Shown piece by piece: positions 8,036 through 15,525 of a stretch of 64,000 nt of DNA. Where the stretch lies: contig JAFUES010000004.1 in assembly GCA_017470325.1 (NCBI GenBank), positions 12,441 through 76,440 of the forward strand, in the 5' to 3' direction. The DNA is from Oscillospiraceae bacterium. Lineage in GTDB: Bacteria > Bacillota_A > Clostridia > Oscillospirales > Oscillospiraceae. The position numbers and the translations under genes were made by a program. The notes under the pieces were generated by a model. The model did no database searches and was not told where the DNA came from. It saw only the letters and a list, made by a program, of their open reading frames with translations. Position 1 is the first letter of the stretch; each line of letters starts with the position of its first letter.

Positions 8036-9760
8036 ATGGAGAAGAAACTGACCGGATACCCGTCCATCGACAAGCCTTGGTTGAAGTATTACAGCGAGGA
8101 GGCCATCAACGCGCCTTTGCCGGAATGCACCATCTACGAATACCTCATGGAGAATAATCGGAATTATGTGGATGATATTGCCATCTTGTATCTGGGAAGA
8201 AAAATAAAATATGGCGAACTGTTCCACCAGATTGACCGCACGGCTGCCGCGTTTTCTGAACTTGGTGTAAAGCCGGGCGACATCGTCACGGTGGCTCTGC
8301 CGAGCATTCCCGAAGCGCTTTATGTTGTGTACGCTCTGAACAAGATCGGTGCGGTCTCCAACATGATCCACCCTCTCGCAGGGGAAAAGGAAATCCTGAA
8401 TTATCTGAATGAAGTTCAGAGTGAGGTCGCGATCCTATTTGAAGGCACCTATAACATCATCAAAGACAGAATCGGTCAAACCTCAGTGAGGCAGGCCGTT
8501 GTCATCTCCGCCGGAGAGTCGCTGCCCTTTGTGGTTAGGCAGTTCTTTTTCCTGAGAAGCCCTCGCGCCAGGCTGCCGAAGTCGTCCGTCTTTCAAACTT
8601 GGAGGGCTTTCCTTGCCAGAGGAAAGGGGATACTCCTGCCGGACACAAAAAAAGATTCGCACAAGCTGGCGTTGATTTCCCATACCGGCGGCACTACCGG
8701 TGAACCGAAGGGCGTGATGCTGTCTGATTATAATATCAATTCTGTAATTTGGCAGATTAGCCGCGAGTTGGAGTATGACAGGCAAGAGATCAATATGGCG
8801 GTGTTACCTCCGTTCGTAAACTACAGTCTTGTTGACGGCATGCTTGCGCCTCTGGCTTTTGGATTTCAGCTTGTGTTGATACCGGCATATAAGTCCGACC
8901 AATTTGATTTATACTATAAAAAATACAAACCGAATCATTTAATGGCATCGATTCCCGCATACTACGAGCCGTTGCTTCACAACGACAAATTGAAAGAAAT
9001 GGATCTATCCTGTCTTAAGCATCTTTACTACGGCGGAGATAAAATGAGTGCAGAAATGGAGCAGGAAATCAATCGTTTTCTCAAGGCGCACGGCGCACAG
9101 TTTCCATTGGCGAAAGGCCTTGGTTCAACGGAAATGGTTAGTGCAGCAACAGTAACATACGATGAAATCAACCTTATGGACAGTTCCGGAATACCGCTTG
9201 TAAAGATCACGTGTAAAATTGTTGACCCGGAGACAAACGGCGAGCTTTCGTATGATGCACAGGGCGAGATATGTATGACGGGCCCATCGTTAATGCTTGG
9301 CTATTATAATAAGCCGGAAGCAACCGCTGACGTAATAAAGATACATTCGGATGGCATGCGCTGGTTTCATACAGGAGATATGGGCTACATCACAGAACAA
9401 GGAGCCCTATTTGTTACCGGAAGGATCAAGCGAATTGTAATGACAAAAGGTTTGGATGGAAACGTAACTAAGATGTTCCCGGATCGGATTGAAAAGGTCA
9501 TTTACAAACACCCGGCTGTGGAACTGTGCTGCGTCATCGGCATTCCCGACGAGAAACGGATCAACTACCCCAAGGCCTTTGTCGTTCTAAAAAAAGAAGA
9601 GCTGAACAAAAACCGTATCACGGAAGAAATCCTGCAAATCTGCCGCGAAGAACTCCCCAATTATATGGTACCGGATGGAATCGAGTATCGAAGTGAACTG
9701 CCGCGAACGCCGCGCGGCAAGATCGATTATCGTGAGCTTGAACGGGAGATCGAAGCATAA
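8036..9760 (+). CDS. class I adenylate-forming enzyme (acyl-CoA synthetase-like)
   Basis: A 574-residue ANL-superfamily enzyme that activates a carboxylic acid with ATP to an acyl-adenylate and, in most members, transfers it to CoA. The P-loop-like motif A3 is SHTGGTTGEPKG (about residue 215). GLGSTE lies in the A5 region, TGDMGY is A7, and the C-terminal domain carries the hinge and the catalytic lysine in RTPRGKIDYREL. The substrate pocket cannot be read. An in-frame TTG start at 8024 is possible, but ATG 8036 is preferred. The gene is AT-richer than its flanks and travels with the divergent XRE gene. Confidence 0.85.
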   Translation: MEKKLTGYPSIDKPWLKYYSEEAINAPLPECTIYEYLMENNRNYVDDIAILYLGRKIKYGELFHQIDRTAAAFSELGVKPGDIVTVALPSIPEALYVVYALNKIGAVSNMIHPLAGEKEILNYLNEVQSEVAILFEGTYNIIKDRIGQTSVRQAVVISAGESLPFVVRQFFFLRSPRARLPKSSVFQTWRAFLARGKGILLPDTKKDSHKLALISHTGGTTGEPKGVMLSDYNINSVIWQISRELEYDRQEINMAVLPPFVNYSLVDGMLAPLAFGFQLVLIPAYKSDQFDLYYKKYKPNHLMASIPAYYEPLLHNDKLKEMDLSCLKHLYYGGDKMSAEMEQEINRFLKAHGAQFPLAKGLGSTEMVSAATVTYDEINLMDSSGIPLVKITCKIVDPETNGELSYDAQGEICMTGPSLMLGYYNKPEATADVIKIHSDGMRWFHTGDMGYITEQGALFVTGRIKRIVMTKGLDGNVTKMFPDRIEKVIYKHPAVELCCVIGIPDEKRINYPKAFVVLKKEELNKNRITEEILQICREELPNYMVPDGIEYRSELPRTPRGKIDYRELEREIEA

Positions 9761-9783
9761 TTTCAGAAGCTTAGTTTAAAGCC

Positions 9784-9823
9784 AAGAGCGCACACACCAC
9801 CTAATGGCGGTGTGTGCGCTCTT
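9784..9823. terminator. hairpin after the adenylating enzyme gene
   Basis: A 15-bp perfect inverted repeat (9784-9798 with 9809-9823) with a 10-base loop. There is no long T-run on the plus strand, so termination would be inefficient. Confidence 0.5.
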
Positions 9824-9970
9824 GTACAGATAAATTGCCCCTTGTCAAAACGGTCGCCATACTTCGTTGCTTCCCTTGCCAATATATATCCATTATTCGC
9901 TGCGGAAAGCGTCTTGTCTGACATAAATCCATCTCGCAAATCTTTGCCTTCATCTTATTGGGTTTTCGTA
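9824..9970. other. short AT-rich segment at the right edge of the island
   Basis: The minus strand has a 53-codon open frame (start near 9922, ending near 9770) containing ANNGYILAREATKYGDRF. It reads like real protein but has no recognisable family and no good ribosome binding site. It may be the remnant of a gene broken when the island was inserted. Confidence 0.25.
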
Positions 9971-10390
9971 TTACAGGCCCAGCAGGGCCAGGGTCTTTTC
10001 ATCCGGCTCGCCGCCGTAGTACTTGTCCAGCACCTGCTGGAACACCGGCTGATCCACGGCCGCGCAGGAGAAAAGGGTCATGGACGAGCGTAGCTTCAGG
10101 TCGTCCGGCCAGCCGAAGACGGCGTAGGCGTCGTTGGTGCTGAGCTTCAGCAGCTCCCCGGAGATCTCCAGAAGCCTGGGCCCCAGGATGGGGTGGGCCA
10201 GGTACTCCTCCGCCTCCTGCAGATCCTGGATGGCGTAGTACTGGGCGGTGGAGCTCATGCCCAGGCCCGCGATCTGCGGAAAGATGTACCACATCCAGTG
10301 GCTGCACTTGCGGCCCCGGCGGATCTCCCACAGGGCGGTCTCATAGCTGCCGATCTGCGCGCGGACAAAACGTTCCAGATCATAACTCAT
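9971..10390 (-). CDS. DUF1810 family protein
   Basis: A 139-residue protein matching the DUF1810 (calpastatin-named) family. It has the early DLERFVRAQ, a conserved aromatic GRKCSHWMWYIFPQI block, YYAIQDLQEAEEYL, and SSMTLFSCAA toward the end. These proteins are small soluble cytoplasmic proteins of unknown function, structurally described as compact helical domains. It is the last gene of a five-gene operon, and its start overlaps the stop of the NUDIX gene by 4 bases, indicating translational coupling. No function is inferred. Confidence 0.88.
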   Translation of the reverse strand: MSYDLERFVRAQIGSYETALWEIRRGRKCSHWMWYIFPQIAGLGMSSTAQYYAIQDLQEAEEYLAHPILGPRLLEISGELLKLSTNDAYAVFGWPDDLKLRSSMTLFSCAAVDQPVFQQVLDKYYGGEPDEKTLALLGL

Positions 10391-10911
10391 AGTGTGTTCT
10401 CCCCTCCATACACGGGAAATTCATAAGTCCCGTCAAAATAGCCCTTGAGAAAGGCCGCGGCCAGGCTGCCGGGCTTGATGTTCTCCTTGGCCTCGTCGAT
10501 GGAAAACCAGCGCCAGCCGTCCACCTCCCAGTTGGGATGGGGATCCGGCTCGGAAACAGTGACGGTGAAGTTCAGCATCAGGGTGTTGGTGGGTTCATAG
10601 TAGCGGCTGTGGTTGAAGTGAGCGCTGCTCACCGTCAGACCCAGCTCCTCCCGGACTTCCCGGACCGCGGCGTCCTCCGCGTCCTCGCCCTTGTTCACAT
10701 AGCCGGCCACCAGCACATAGTGGGGCTTGCCGTACTGGCGGATCAGGATCACCCGGCTGCGGCTCTCGTCCATGACGATCATGCTCACAGCGGTGTTGAA
10801 CACCGGATAGCGCCAGGCTCCGCACTGGGCGCAATAGGGGGTGGGCCCCTCCGTCCGGTGCTGGCGGATCTCCAGCTTTCCGCCGCAGTGCATACAGTAA
10901 TTCATTTCCAT
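10387..10911 (-). CDS. NUDIX hydrolase with N-terminal zinc ribbon
   Basis: A 174-residue protein with an N-terminal four-cysteine zinc ribbon (CMHCGG ... CAQCG) followed by a NUDIX fold. The NUDIX box is complete: GEDAEDAAVREVREELG supplies the metal-binding glutamates. This layout recalls NudC (NADH pyrophosphatase), but the protein is shorter and lacks the SQPWPFPxS array after the box, so the substrate is best left as a nucleoside diphosphate derivative. The ATG at 10911 is chosen because GGGAGG precedes it; upstream in-frame codons overlap the esterase gene. Confidence 0.87.
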   Translation of the reverse strand: MEMNYCMHCGGKLEIRQHRTEGPTPYCAQCGAWRYPVFNTAVSMIVMDESRSRVILIRQYGKPHYVLVAGYVNKGEDAEDAAVREVREELGLTVSSAHFNHSRYYEPTNTLMLNFTVTVSEPDPHPNWEVDGWRWFSIDEAKENIKPGSLAAAFLKGYFDGTYEFPVYGGENTL

Positions 10912-10924
10912 GCTGCCGCCTCCC

Positions 10925-12046
10925 TTATGCACCGTAGGGGATGGGATAGGGCTCATCCCGGAAGAAGATCTGCAGGCTGTTGAACAGCCCGTTGACCCAG
11001 GAACGGGGCTCATGCCCGGCGCCGTAGATGATGGAAAAGTGCAGATTGTCGTCACTGAAGAAGTCTGTGGCGTAGCCCCGCAGGGTCAGATAGGAGCTCT
11101 CGGGACCGAAGCGGTCGTCCACCTCGCCCTCGATGATGTACAGGCAGTGGATGTCATAGTCCAGAAAGCCCCGGCTGGCCCAGCGCTCATAGAGATAGCC
11201 GTAGTCCAGAGCGCCGCCGCCCACGAAGGCATAGTTGGCGGCCAGATCCATGTGGGTGGCAAAAATGCTGATGTAGTTCATGTAGGCGCCGAAGCTGGCC
11301 CCCAGGATGCCGAAATGCTCCCGGGCGTCCACCAGGGCCTCATGACTGCCGTCCTGGGCGTAGGTGGCGTAGTGCTCCGCCACAAAGGGCAGGATGTCCT
11401 GGGAGAATTCATAATCGAACTGCTCATAATCCCGGGCGGAGTTGTGGACGTAGGGAGCAGCCTCGTTGATATAGCCGCTGGGGGCGATGACGATCAGCGG
11501 TTCACAGTAGCCCCGCTGGATCATGTTGTCGATCATGTTCTTGGCGCTGACATATTCCAGCGTGTCGGCGAATTGATACTCATGGGTGTTTACCAGCCAG
11601 GTGTTTTCATTTCCGAAGGAGGTGTGCAGCAGGAACATCACGTTGTACTGCCTGCCCTCGTCATAGCCGTAGGGCAGATACACGCTCAACTGCTTTGTGA
11701 CCGGCTCCCCGGAAGCGTACTCCGTGGTGGCATACTCCACGCTGGTCAGCGTGCCCTGTTCCTCCGCGGGCTCGAAAAAGTCTTTCTCGATGAAATACTC
11801 GTTGATTTCCAGCGGATGCAGGGGCCGGGGCGTGGGCTCCGGCGTGGGTTCCGGGGTCGGCTCAGGCGTAGGCTCCGCCTCCGGCGCGTCCTCCGGCTGG
11901 GCGGCCGTCACCTCCTCCTGCACCGCAGGCGCAGGAGCCGCGGTGGGCTTGGGGGTGATGGTGGGCAGGGGCGGCAGCTCCGGCTTGGTGCAGCCCGCCA
12001 GGAGCAGCAGTGCCGCCAGCAGGCATACGATCAGACGTTTTCGCAT
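10925..12046 (-). CDS. lipoprotein esterase of the CE1/feruloyl-esterase-like family
   Basis: A 373-residue secreted lipoprotein. The N-terminus has a signal peptide ending in the lipobox LLAGC (Cys about residue 19). A Pro/Glu/Thr-rich linker follows, with about four PTPE repeats (residues about 57-76). The catalytic part is an alpha/beta hydrolase with the nucleophile elbow GASFG and the histidine in GAGHEPRSW, as in putative esterases and xylan/feruloyl esterases. It is anchored outside the cell and may act on plant cell-wall esters or peptidoglycan esters; the substrate is not known. Neighbouring genes are cytoplasmic, so its place in this operon is odd. Confidence 0.82.
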   Translation of the reverse strand: MRKRLIVCLLAALLLLAGCTKPELPPLPTITPKPTAAPAPAVQEEVTAAQPEDAPEAEPTPEPTPEPTPEPTPRPLHPLEINEYFIEKDFFEPAEEQGTLTSVEYATTEYASGEPVTKQLSVYLPYGYDEGRQYNVMFLLHTSFGNENTWLVNTHEYQFADTLEYVSAKNMIDNMIQRGYCEPLIVIAPSGYINEAAPYVHNSARDYEQFDYEFSQDILPFVAEHYATYAQDGSHEALVDAREHFGILGASFGAYMNYISIFATHMDLAANYAFVGGGALDYGYLYERWASRGFLDYDIHCLYIIEGEVDDRFGPESSYLTLRGYATDFFSDDNLHFSIIYGAGHEPRSWVNGLFNSLQIFFRDEPYPIPYGA

Positions 12047-12050
12047 GGCC

Positions 12051-12341
12051 TTACCAACTCACTTCCGTAAACAATTCAACAGGATCGGAGCTCTCCCGCA
12101 TGGGACGCAGCTGGGGCACGATGCGCGTAAAATGCTCGGTGGCATTGTGGAAATCAATGGCCGCCTGGTCCTTCCAGATCTCCAGGAAGCAGTGGACCCG
12201 GGGGTCCTTGGTGCTCTGGTTGAGGGTATAGGAGATGTTGCCCGCCTCGGCCTGAGACTTTTCCACCAGCTCCCTGGCCAGGGCCTGGTACTGCTCGATG
12301 CACTCCGGGCGCACGGTGGATCTTGCAACGATTTTGATCAT
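12051..12341 (-). CDS. antibiotic biosynthesis monooxygenase (ABM) domain protein
   Basis: A 96-residue single-domain protein of the dimeric ferredoxin-like ABM fold (YgiN-type quinol monooxygenase family). The family pattern is seen in KPE-like RPECIEQYQALARELV, ISYTLNQSTKDP and FLEIWKDQAAIDFHNATEHF with the conserved histidine. AGGAGGACA precedes the ATG. It sits between DAHP synthase and the esterase with gaps of 17 and 4 bases. In an anaerobe a true oxygenase role is unlikely; many members have other or unknown roles. Confidence 0.82.
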   Translation of the reverse strand: MIKIVARSTVRPECIEQYQALARELVEKSQAEAGNISYTLNQSTKDPRVHCFLEIWKDQAAIDFHNATEHFTRIVPQLRPMRESSDPVELFTEVSW

Positions 12342-12358
12342 GAGCCTGTCCTCCTGTA

Positions 12359-13390
12359 TTACAACATGTCTGCCAGATCATAGATCAGGCGCTCGCTCTT
12401 TTCCCAGCCCAAGCAGGCGTCGGTGATGGACTTGCCGTAGCAGCCGCCGCCCACGGGCTGATTGCCGTCTTCAATGTAGCTTTCGATCATCAGACCCTTG
12501 ACGATGCGCGCCACATCCCCGTTCAGCTGCCGGTTGAGCAGGATTTCCTTGGAGATGCGGATCTGCTCAAAGGGGTTCTTGCCGGAGTTGGAGTGGTTGG
12601 TGTCGATGATGATGGCGGGGTTTTGCAGCTCCGGCTGCTGGGCGTAGAAATTGCTGACCAGCAGGATGTCCTCATAGTGGTAGTTGGGATGGGAGGTGCC
12701 GTGCTTGTTCACATAGCCCCGCAGGATCGCGTGGGCGTAGGGGTTGCCCATGGAGTGGGCCTCCCAGCCCCGATAGATAAAGGTGTGGCGGCCCTGGGCG
12801 GCGGTGATGGCGTTCATCATCACGGAGAAGTCCCCGGAGGTGGGGTTCTTCATCCCCACGGGCACCTCGATGCCGCTGGAGGTGAGCCGGTGCTGCTGGT
12901 TCTCCACGGAGCGGGCGCCTACGGCCACGTAGGCCAGGATGTCGTCCAGGTACTTGTAGTTTTCCGTGTACAGCATCTCGTCGGCGCAGGTGAATCCGGT
13001 CTCCGCCACCACGCGCATGTGCATCTCCCGGATGGCGATCAGGCCCTTGAACATGTCCGGCTTGTGCTCCGGGTCCGGCTGGTGGAGCATGCCCTTGTAG
13101 CCCTTGCCGGTGGTGCGGGGCTTGTTGGTGTAGCAGCGGGGCACGATGAAGATCTTGTCCGCCACCTTGTCCTGCACCCTGCGAAGCCGCTCCATATAAT
13201 CCAGCACCGCATCCAACCGGTCGGCGGAGCAGGGGCCGATGATTAGCAGCAGCCGGTTGTCCCGGCCGGAGAGGATCTTCTTCAGCTGGATATCCCGCTG
13301 CTCAAAGCAGTCGGCCATGGCGGCGGTAATGGGGTACATCTCCTTGACTTCTGCGGGGATGGTGAGTTTGCGGACAAATTCCATATTCAT
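12359..13390 (-). CDS. 3-deoxy-7-phosphoheptulonate synthase (DAHP synthase, AroF/G/H type)
   Basis: A 343-residue enzyme catalysing the first step of the shikimate pathway (phosphoenolpyruvate plus erythrose 4-phosphate). It has the class I signatures IIGPCSAD, YTNKPRTTGKGYKG, GARSVENQQHR, GMKNPTSGDF and DTNHSNSGKNP, and the C-terminal SITDACLGW. The length equals that of E. coli AroG. The frame is open far upstream, but the real start is ATG 13390, behind GGAG and 44 bases from a strong promoter. It leads an operon whose other members (ABM, esterase, NUDIX, DUF1810) have no obvious link to aromatic amino acids. Confidence 0.93.
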   Translation of the reverse strand: MNMEFVRKLTIPAEVKEMYPITAAMADCFEQRDIQLKKILSGRDNRLLLIIGPCSADRLDAVLDYMERLRRVQDKVADKIFIVPRCYTNKPRTTGKGYKGMLHQPDPEHKPDMFKGLIAIREMHMRVVAETGFTCADEMLYTENYKYLDDILAYVAVGARSVENQQHRLTSSGIEVPVGMKNPTSGDFSVMMNAITAAQGRHTFIYRGWEAHSMGNPYAHAILRGYVNKHGTSHPNYHYEDILLVSNFYAQQPELQNPAIIIDTNHSNSGKNPFEQIRISKEILLNRQLNGDVARIVKGLMIESYIEDGNQPVGGGCYGKSITDACLGWEKSERLIYDLADML

Positions 13391-13433
13391 GGGGCAGATC
13401 TCCTTGGGTTTCCAATAAAATGCAAGTGGAAAC

Positions 13434-13462
13434 ATTGTAACCTTTTTGACACCGAATGTCAA
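13434..13462 (-). promoter_or_regulatory. consensus promoter of the DAHP synthase operon, with an inverted repeat over the -35
   Basis: On the minus strand TTGACA (13462-13457) and TACAAT (13439-13434) are 17 bases apart. The perfect inverted repeat TGACA-5 bases-TGTCA (13461-13447) covers the -35 box and the first part of the spacer, a good position for a repressor. Confidence 0.75.
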
Positions 13463-13503
13463 TGCAGATTCCTGTCGAAGCGGGGGCTTCTCCGTCGAAA
13501 AGC

Positions 13504-13544
13504 AAAAAAACCGGGCCGGAGGGCTTTTTGCCCCTCCGGCCCGG
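13504..13544 (-). terminator. terminator of the 37-aa peptide gene
   Basis: On the minus strand a 13-bp perfect GC-rich stem (13544-13532 with 13523-13511) is followed by seven T residues. It lies 5 bases past the stop codon of the small gene, which supports that gene as a real transcription unit. Confidence 0.85.
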
Positions 13545-13548
13545 CCGC

Positions 13549-13662
13549 TCAAAGCGCGATCAGGATGATCGCCAGAGCCAGGGCCGCCAGAAACAGCAGC
13601 TCCGTCAGATTCTGCATCCCGGTGCTGGTGGTGATGAGATTGGTTTCGTTTTCCATGTTCAT
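13549..13662 (-). CDS. 37-residue small membrane protein
   Basis: This short gene encodes 37 residues: a polar N-terminal third (MNMENETNLITTSTG) and one membrane helix (about residues 22-37, LLFLAALALAIILIAL). GGGAGGAC precedes the ATG and a strong rho-independent terminator follows directly, so it is very likely expressed. It is divergent from the WYL regulator. No family is recognised. Possible roles include a regulatory membrane peptide or a small toxin-like protein, with nothing decisive. Confidence 0.65.
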   Translation of the reverse strand: MNMENETNLITTSTGMQNLTELLFLAALALAIILIAL

Positions 13663-13759
13663 GTCCTCCCTGTTGTTTTTTGACTGAGACCATGGTACAA
13701 TAAACCAAGTCCATTAAACCGGACAATGCGGCCGCCGGGGCCCACAGGAGGGGAAAAAT

Positions 13760-14752
13760 ATGGCCAAATCGCCCAATCAGAAATTGAAGCTGCTGTACCT
13801 GCTGCAGTATTTGAACCGCCAGAGCGATGAGCGGCACCCGGTCACGGTGGCCCAGATGATCGAGGAGTTGGAGCGGCACGGCATCACCGCCGAGCGCAAG
13901 AGTATCTATGACGACCTGGAGGCCCTGCGGCTGTTCGGGGTGGACGTGGTGCAGAAGCGGGACAAGTCGGTGAGCTACTACATCGGCCAGCGGGATTTTG
14001 AGCTGCCGGAGCTGAAGCTGCTGGTGGACAGCATCCAGTCCTCCAAGTTCGTCACCCAGCGCAAGACCCTGGGCCTGATCCGCAAACTGGAGGCGCTGAC
14101 CAGCGTCCACGAGGGGCAGCTGCTGGAGCGGCAGGTCTTTGTGCGCAACCGGGTCAAGAGCATGAATGAGAGCGTCTATTACAACGTGGACGAGATCTCT
14201 GACGCCATCAACCGGGAGAGGGCCATCCGCTTCCGCTACTTTGAGTTCACCCTGGAGAAGGAGAGGCAGTTTCGCCGCAAGGGGGCCTTTTACCGGGTCA
14301 GCCCCTTCGCCCTGCTGTGGGACGACGAGAATTACTACATGCTGGCCTGGGACAACGAGGAGGGCCTGCTGAAGCATTTCCGGGTGGACAAGATGACGCA
14401 GATCACCGCCCTGGACGAGCCCCGCCAGGGGCGGGAGGCCTTTCAGGCGGTGGACATGTCCGCCTATTCCCAGAAGGTCTTCGGCATGTTTACCGGCGAG
14501 GAGCACAGGGTGCGTCTGCGCTTTGCCCGGCATCTGGTGGGCGCGGTCATCGACCGCTTCGGCAAGGACGTGATGGTCGTCCCGGACGGGGAGGAGCACT
14601 TCACCGTGACGGTGGAGGTGGCGGTGAGCCCGCAGTTTTTTGCCTGGGTCTTTGGCTTCGGAGGGGAAGCGGAGATCCTCGCACCGGAGAGCGTGCGGCA
14701 GCGCATGGCGCAGCAGGCGGCGCAGATCGCCGGCCTATATCGGGAGGGATAA
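13760..14752 (+). CDS. WYL-domain transcriptional regulator
   Basis: A 330-residue regulator with an N-terminal helix-turn-helix of the HTH_11/DeoR type (about residues 1-75, with VAQMIEELERHGITAERKSIYDDL), a central WYL domain (about 140-215, with RVSPFALLWDDENYYMLAW) and a C-terminal WCX extension. WYL proteins sense small ligands or nucleic acid. GGAGGGG precedes the ATG. It is first in an operon with a DUF1653 protein (3-base gap) and an acetyltransferase (8-base overlap). TAAACC repeats (about 13702-13722) in the divergent region to the 37-aa peptide are possible operator parts. Confidence 0.9.
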   Translation: MAKSPNQKLKLLYLLQYLNRQSDERHPVTVAQMIEELERHGITAERKSIYDDLEALRLFGVDVVQKRDKSVSYYIGQRDFELPELKLLVDSIQSSKFVTQRKTLGLIRKLEALTSVHEGQLLERQVFVRNRVKSMNESVYYNVDEISDAINRERAIRFRYFEFTLEKERQFRRKGAFYRVSPFALLWDDENYYMLAWDNEEGLLKHFRVDKMTQITALDEPRQGREAFQAVDMSAYSQKVFGMFTGEEHRVRLRFARHLVGAVIDRFGKDVMVVPDGEEHFTVTVEVAVSPQFFAWVFGFGGEAEILAPESVRQRMAQQAAQIAGLYREG

Positions 14753-14755
14753 GAA

Positions 14756-14989
14756 ATGACACAGGAGTTGAAGCCCGGCCGCTACCGGCACTTCAAGGGC
14801 AAGGAATACGAGCTGCTGTACCTGGCAAGGCACAGCGAGACAGAGGAAGAAATGGTGGTCTACCGGGCCCTCTACGGGGACCGGGGCGTTTGGGTGCGCC
14901 CGGCGTCCATGTGGGACGAGGAGATCGTCCGGGACGGCAGGACCGTCCGCCGTTTCACCTACATCGGGGAGGTGGACGATCATGGCTGA
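14756..14989 (+). CDS. DUF1653 family protein
   Basis: A 77-residue protein with the complete DUF1653 pattern: LKPGRYRHFKGKEYELLYLA, HSETEEEMVVYRALYGD and WVRPASMWDEEI. The domain is a small beta-rich fold of unknown biochemical role, widespread in bacteria and often next to or fused with other small domains. It lies 3 bases after the WYL regulator and overlaps the next acetyltransferase by 8 bases, so the three are translated together. No function is claimed. Confidence 0.9.
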   Translation: MTQELKPGRYRHFKGKEYELLYLARHSETEEEMVVYRALYGDRGVWVRPASMWDEEIVRDGRTVRRFTYIGEVDDHG

Positions 14990-15464
14990 CTGCACGATCC
15001 GTTTCGCCGGGCCGGAGGACGTCCCGGCCATCCTGGGCTTCATCCGGGGCCTGGCGGTGTATGAGAAGCTGGAGGACCAGGTGGTGGCCACGGAGGCGCT
15101 GCTGCGGGAATGGATCTTCGAGAAGAAAAAGGCGGAGGTGCTGCTGGCTGAAGCCGAGGGAGAGGCTGTGGGCTTCGCCCTGTTCTTCCACAACTTCTCC
15201 ACCTTTCTGGGCCGGGCCGGGATCTATCTGGAGGACCTGTACGTGCCGCAGTCGCAGCGGGGAAAGGGCTATGGCAAGGCCCTGCTGCAGCGCCTGGCGC
15301 AGGTGGCGGTGGAGCGGGGCTGCGGCCGGCTGGAATGGTCCTGCCTGGACTGGAACCAGCCCAGCATCGACTTCTATCTGTCTCTCGGGGCCCAGCCCAT
15401 GGAGGGCTGGACCGTCTACCGGATGACCGGCGAGACCCTGGCGGCCTTCGGCGCCGCGGAATAA
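14982..15464 (+). CDS. GNAT N-acetyltransferase (SSAT/thialysine acetyltransferase-like)
   Basis: A 160-residue GNAT enzyme that transfers acetyl from acetyl-CoA to an amine. The acetyl-CoA pyrophosphate loop is QRGKGYGKALL, preceded by YLEDLYVP and followed by NQPSIDFYLSLGAQPM, a pattern typical of the diamine/thialysine N-acetyltransferase branch. The N-terminal DVPAILGFIRGLAVYEK and FFHNFSTFLGRAGIYLEDLY segments support that branch. A polyamine or related amine is the likely acceptor; this is family-based inference. Confidence 0.88.
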   Translation: MADCTIRFAGPEDVPAILGFIRGLAVYEKLEDQVVATEALLREWIFEKKKAEVLLAEAEGEAVGFALFFHNFSTFLGRAGIYLEDLYVPQSQRGKGYGKALLQRLAQVAVERGCGRLEWSCLDWNQPSIDFYLSLGAQPMEGWTVYRMTGETLAAFGAAE

Positions 15465-15473
15465 AAGGAAACA

Positions 15474-15516
15474 CAGGAAAGCCCTCGCTGCCAAAAAGGC
15501 GGCGAGGGCTTTCCTG
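15474..15516. terminator. bidirectional terminator between convergent genes
   Basis: A 15-bp perfect stem (15474-15488 with 15502-15516) sits between the acetyltransferase and the RNA methyltransferase genes. Confidence 0.8.
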
Positions 15517-15525
15517 TATCCAGCC

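Noticed and set aside
11800..11880. PTPE repeats as a mini-satellite of interest
   Set aside because: They encode an ordinary Pro/Thr/Glu linker behind the lipobox of a secreted esterase, common in Gram-positive lipoproteins.
12359..14599. Very long minus-strand frame that would fuse DAHP synthase to 400 extra residues
   Set aside because: The extra part is the shadow of the WYL regulator on the other strand and includes the DAHP synthase promoter and the 37-aa peptide gene.
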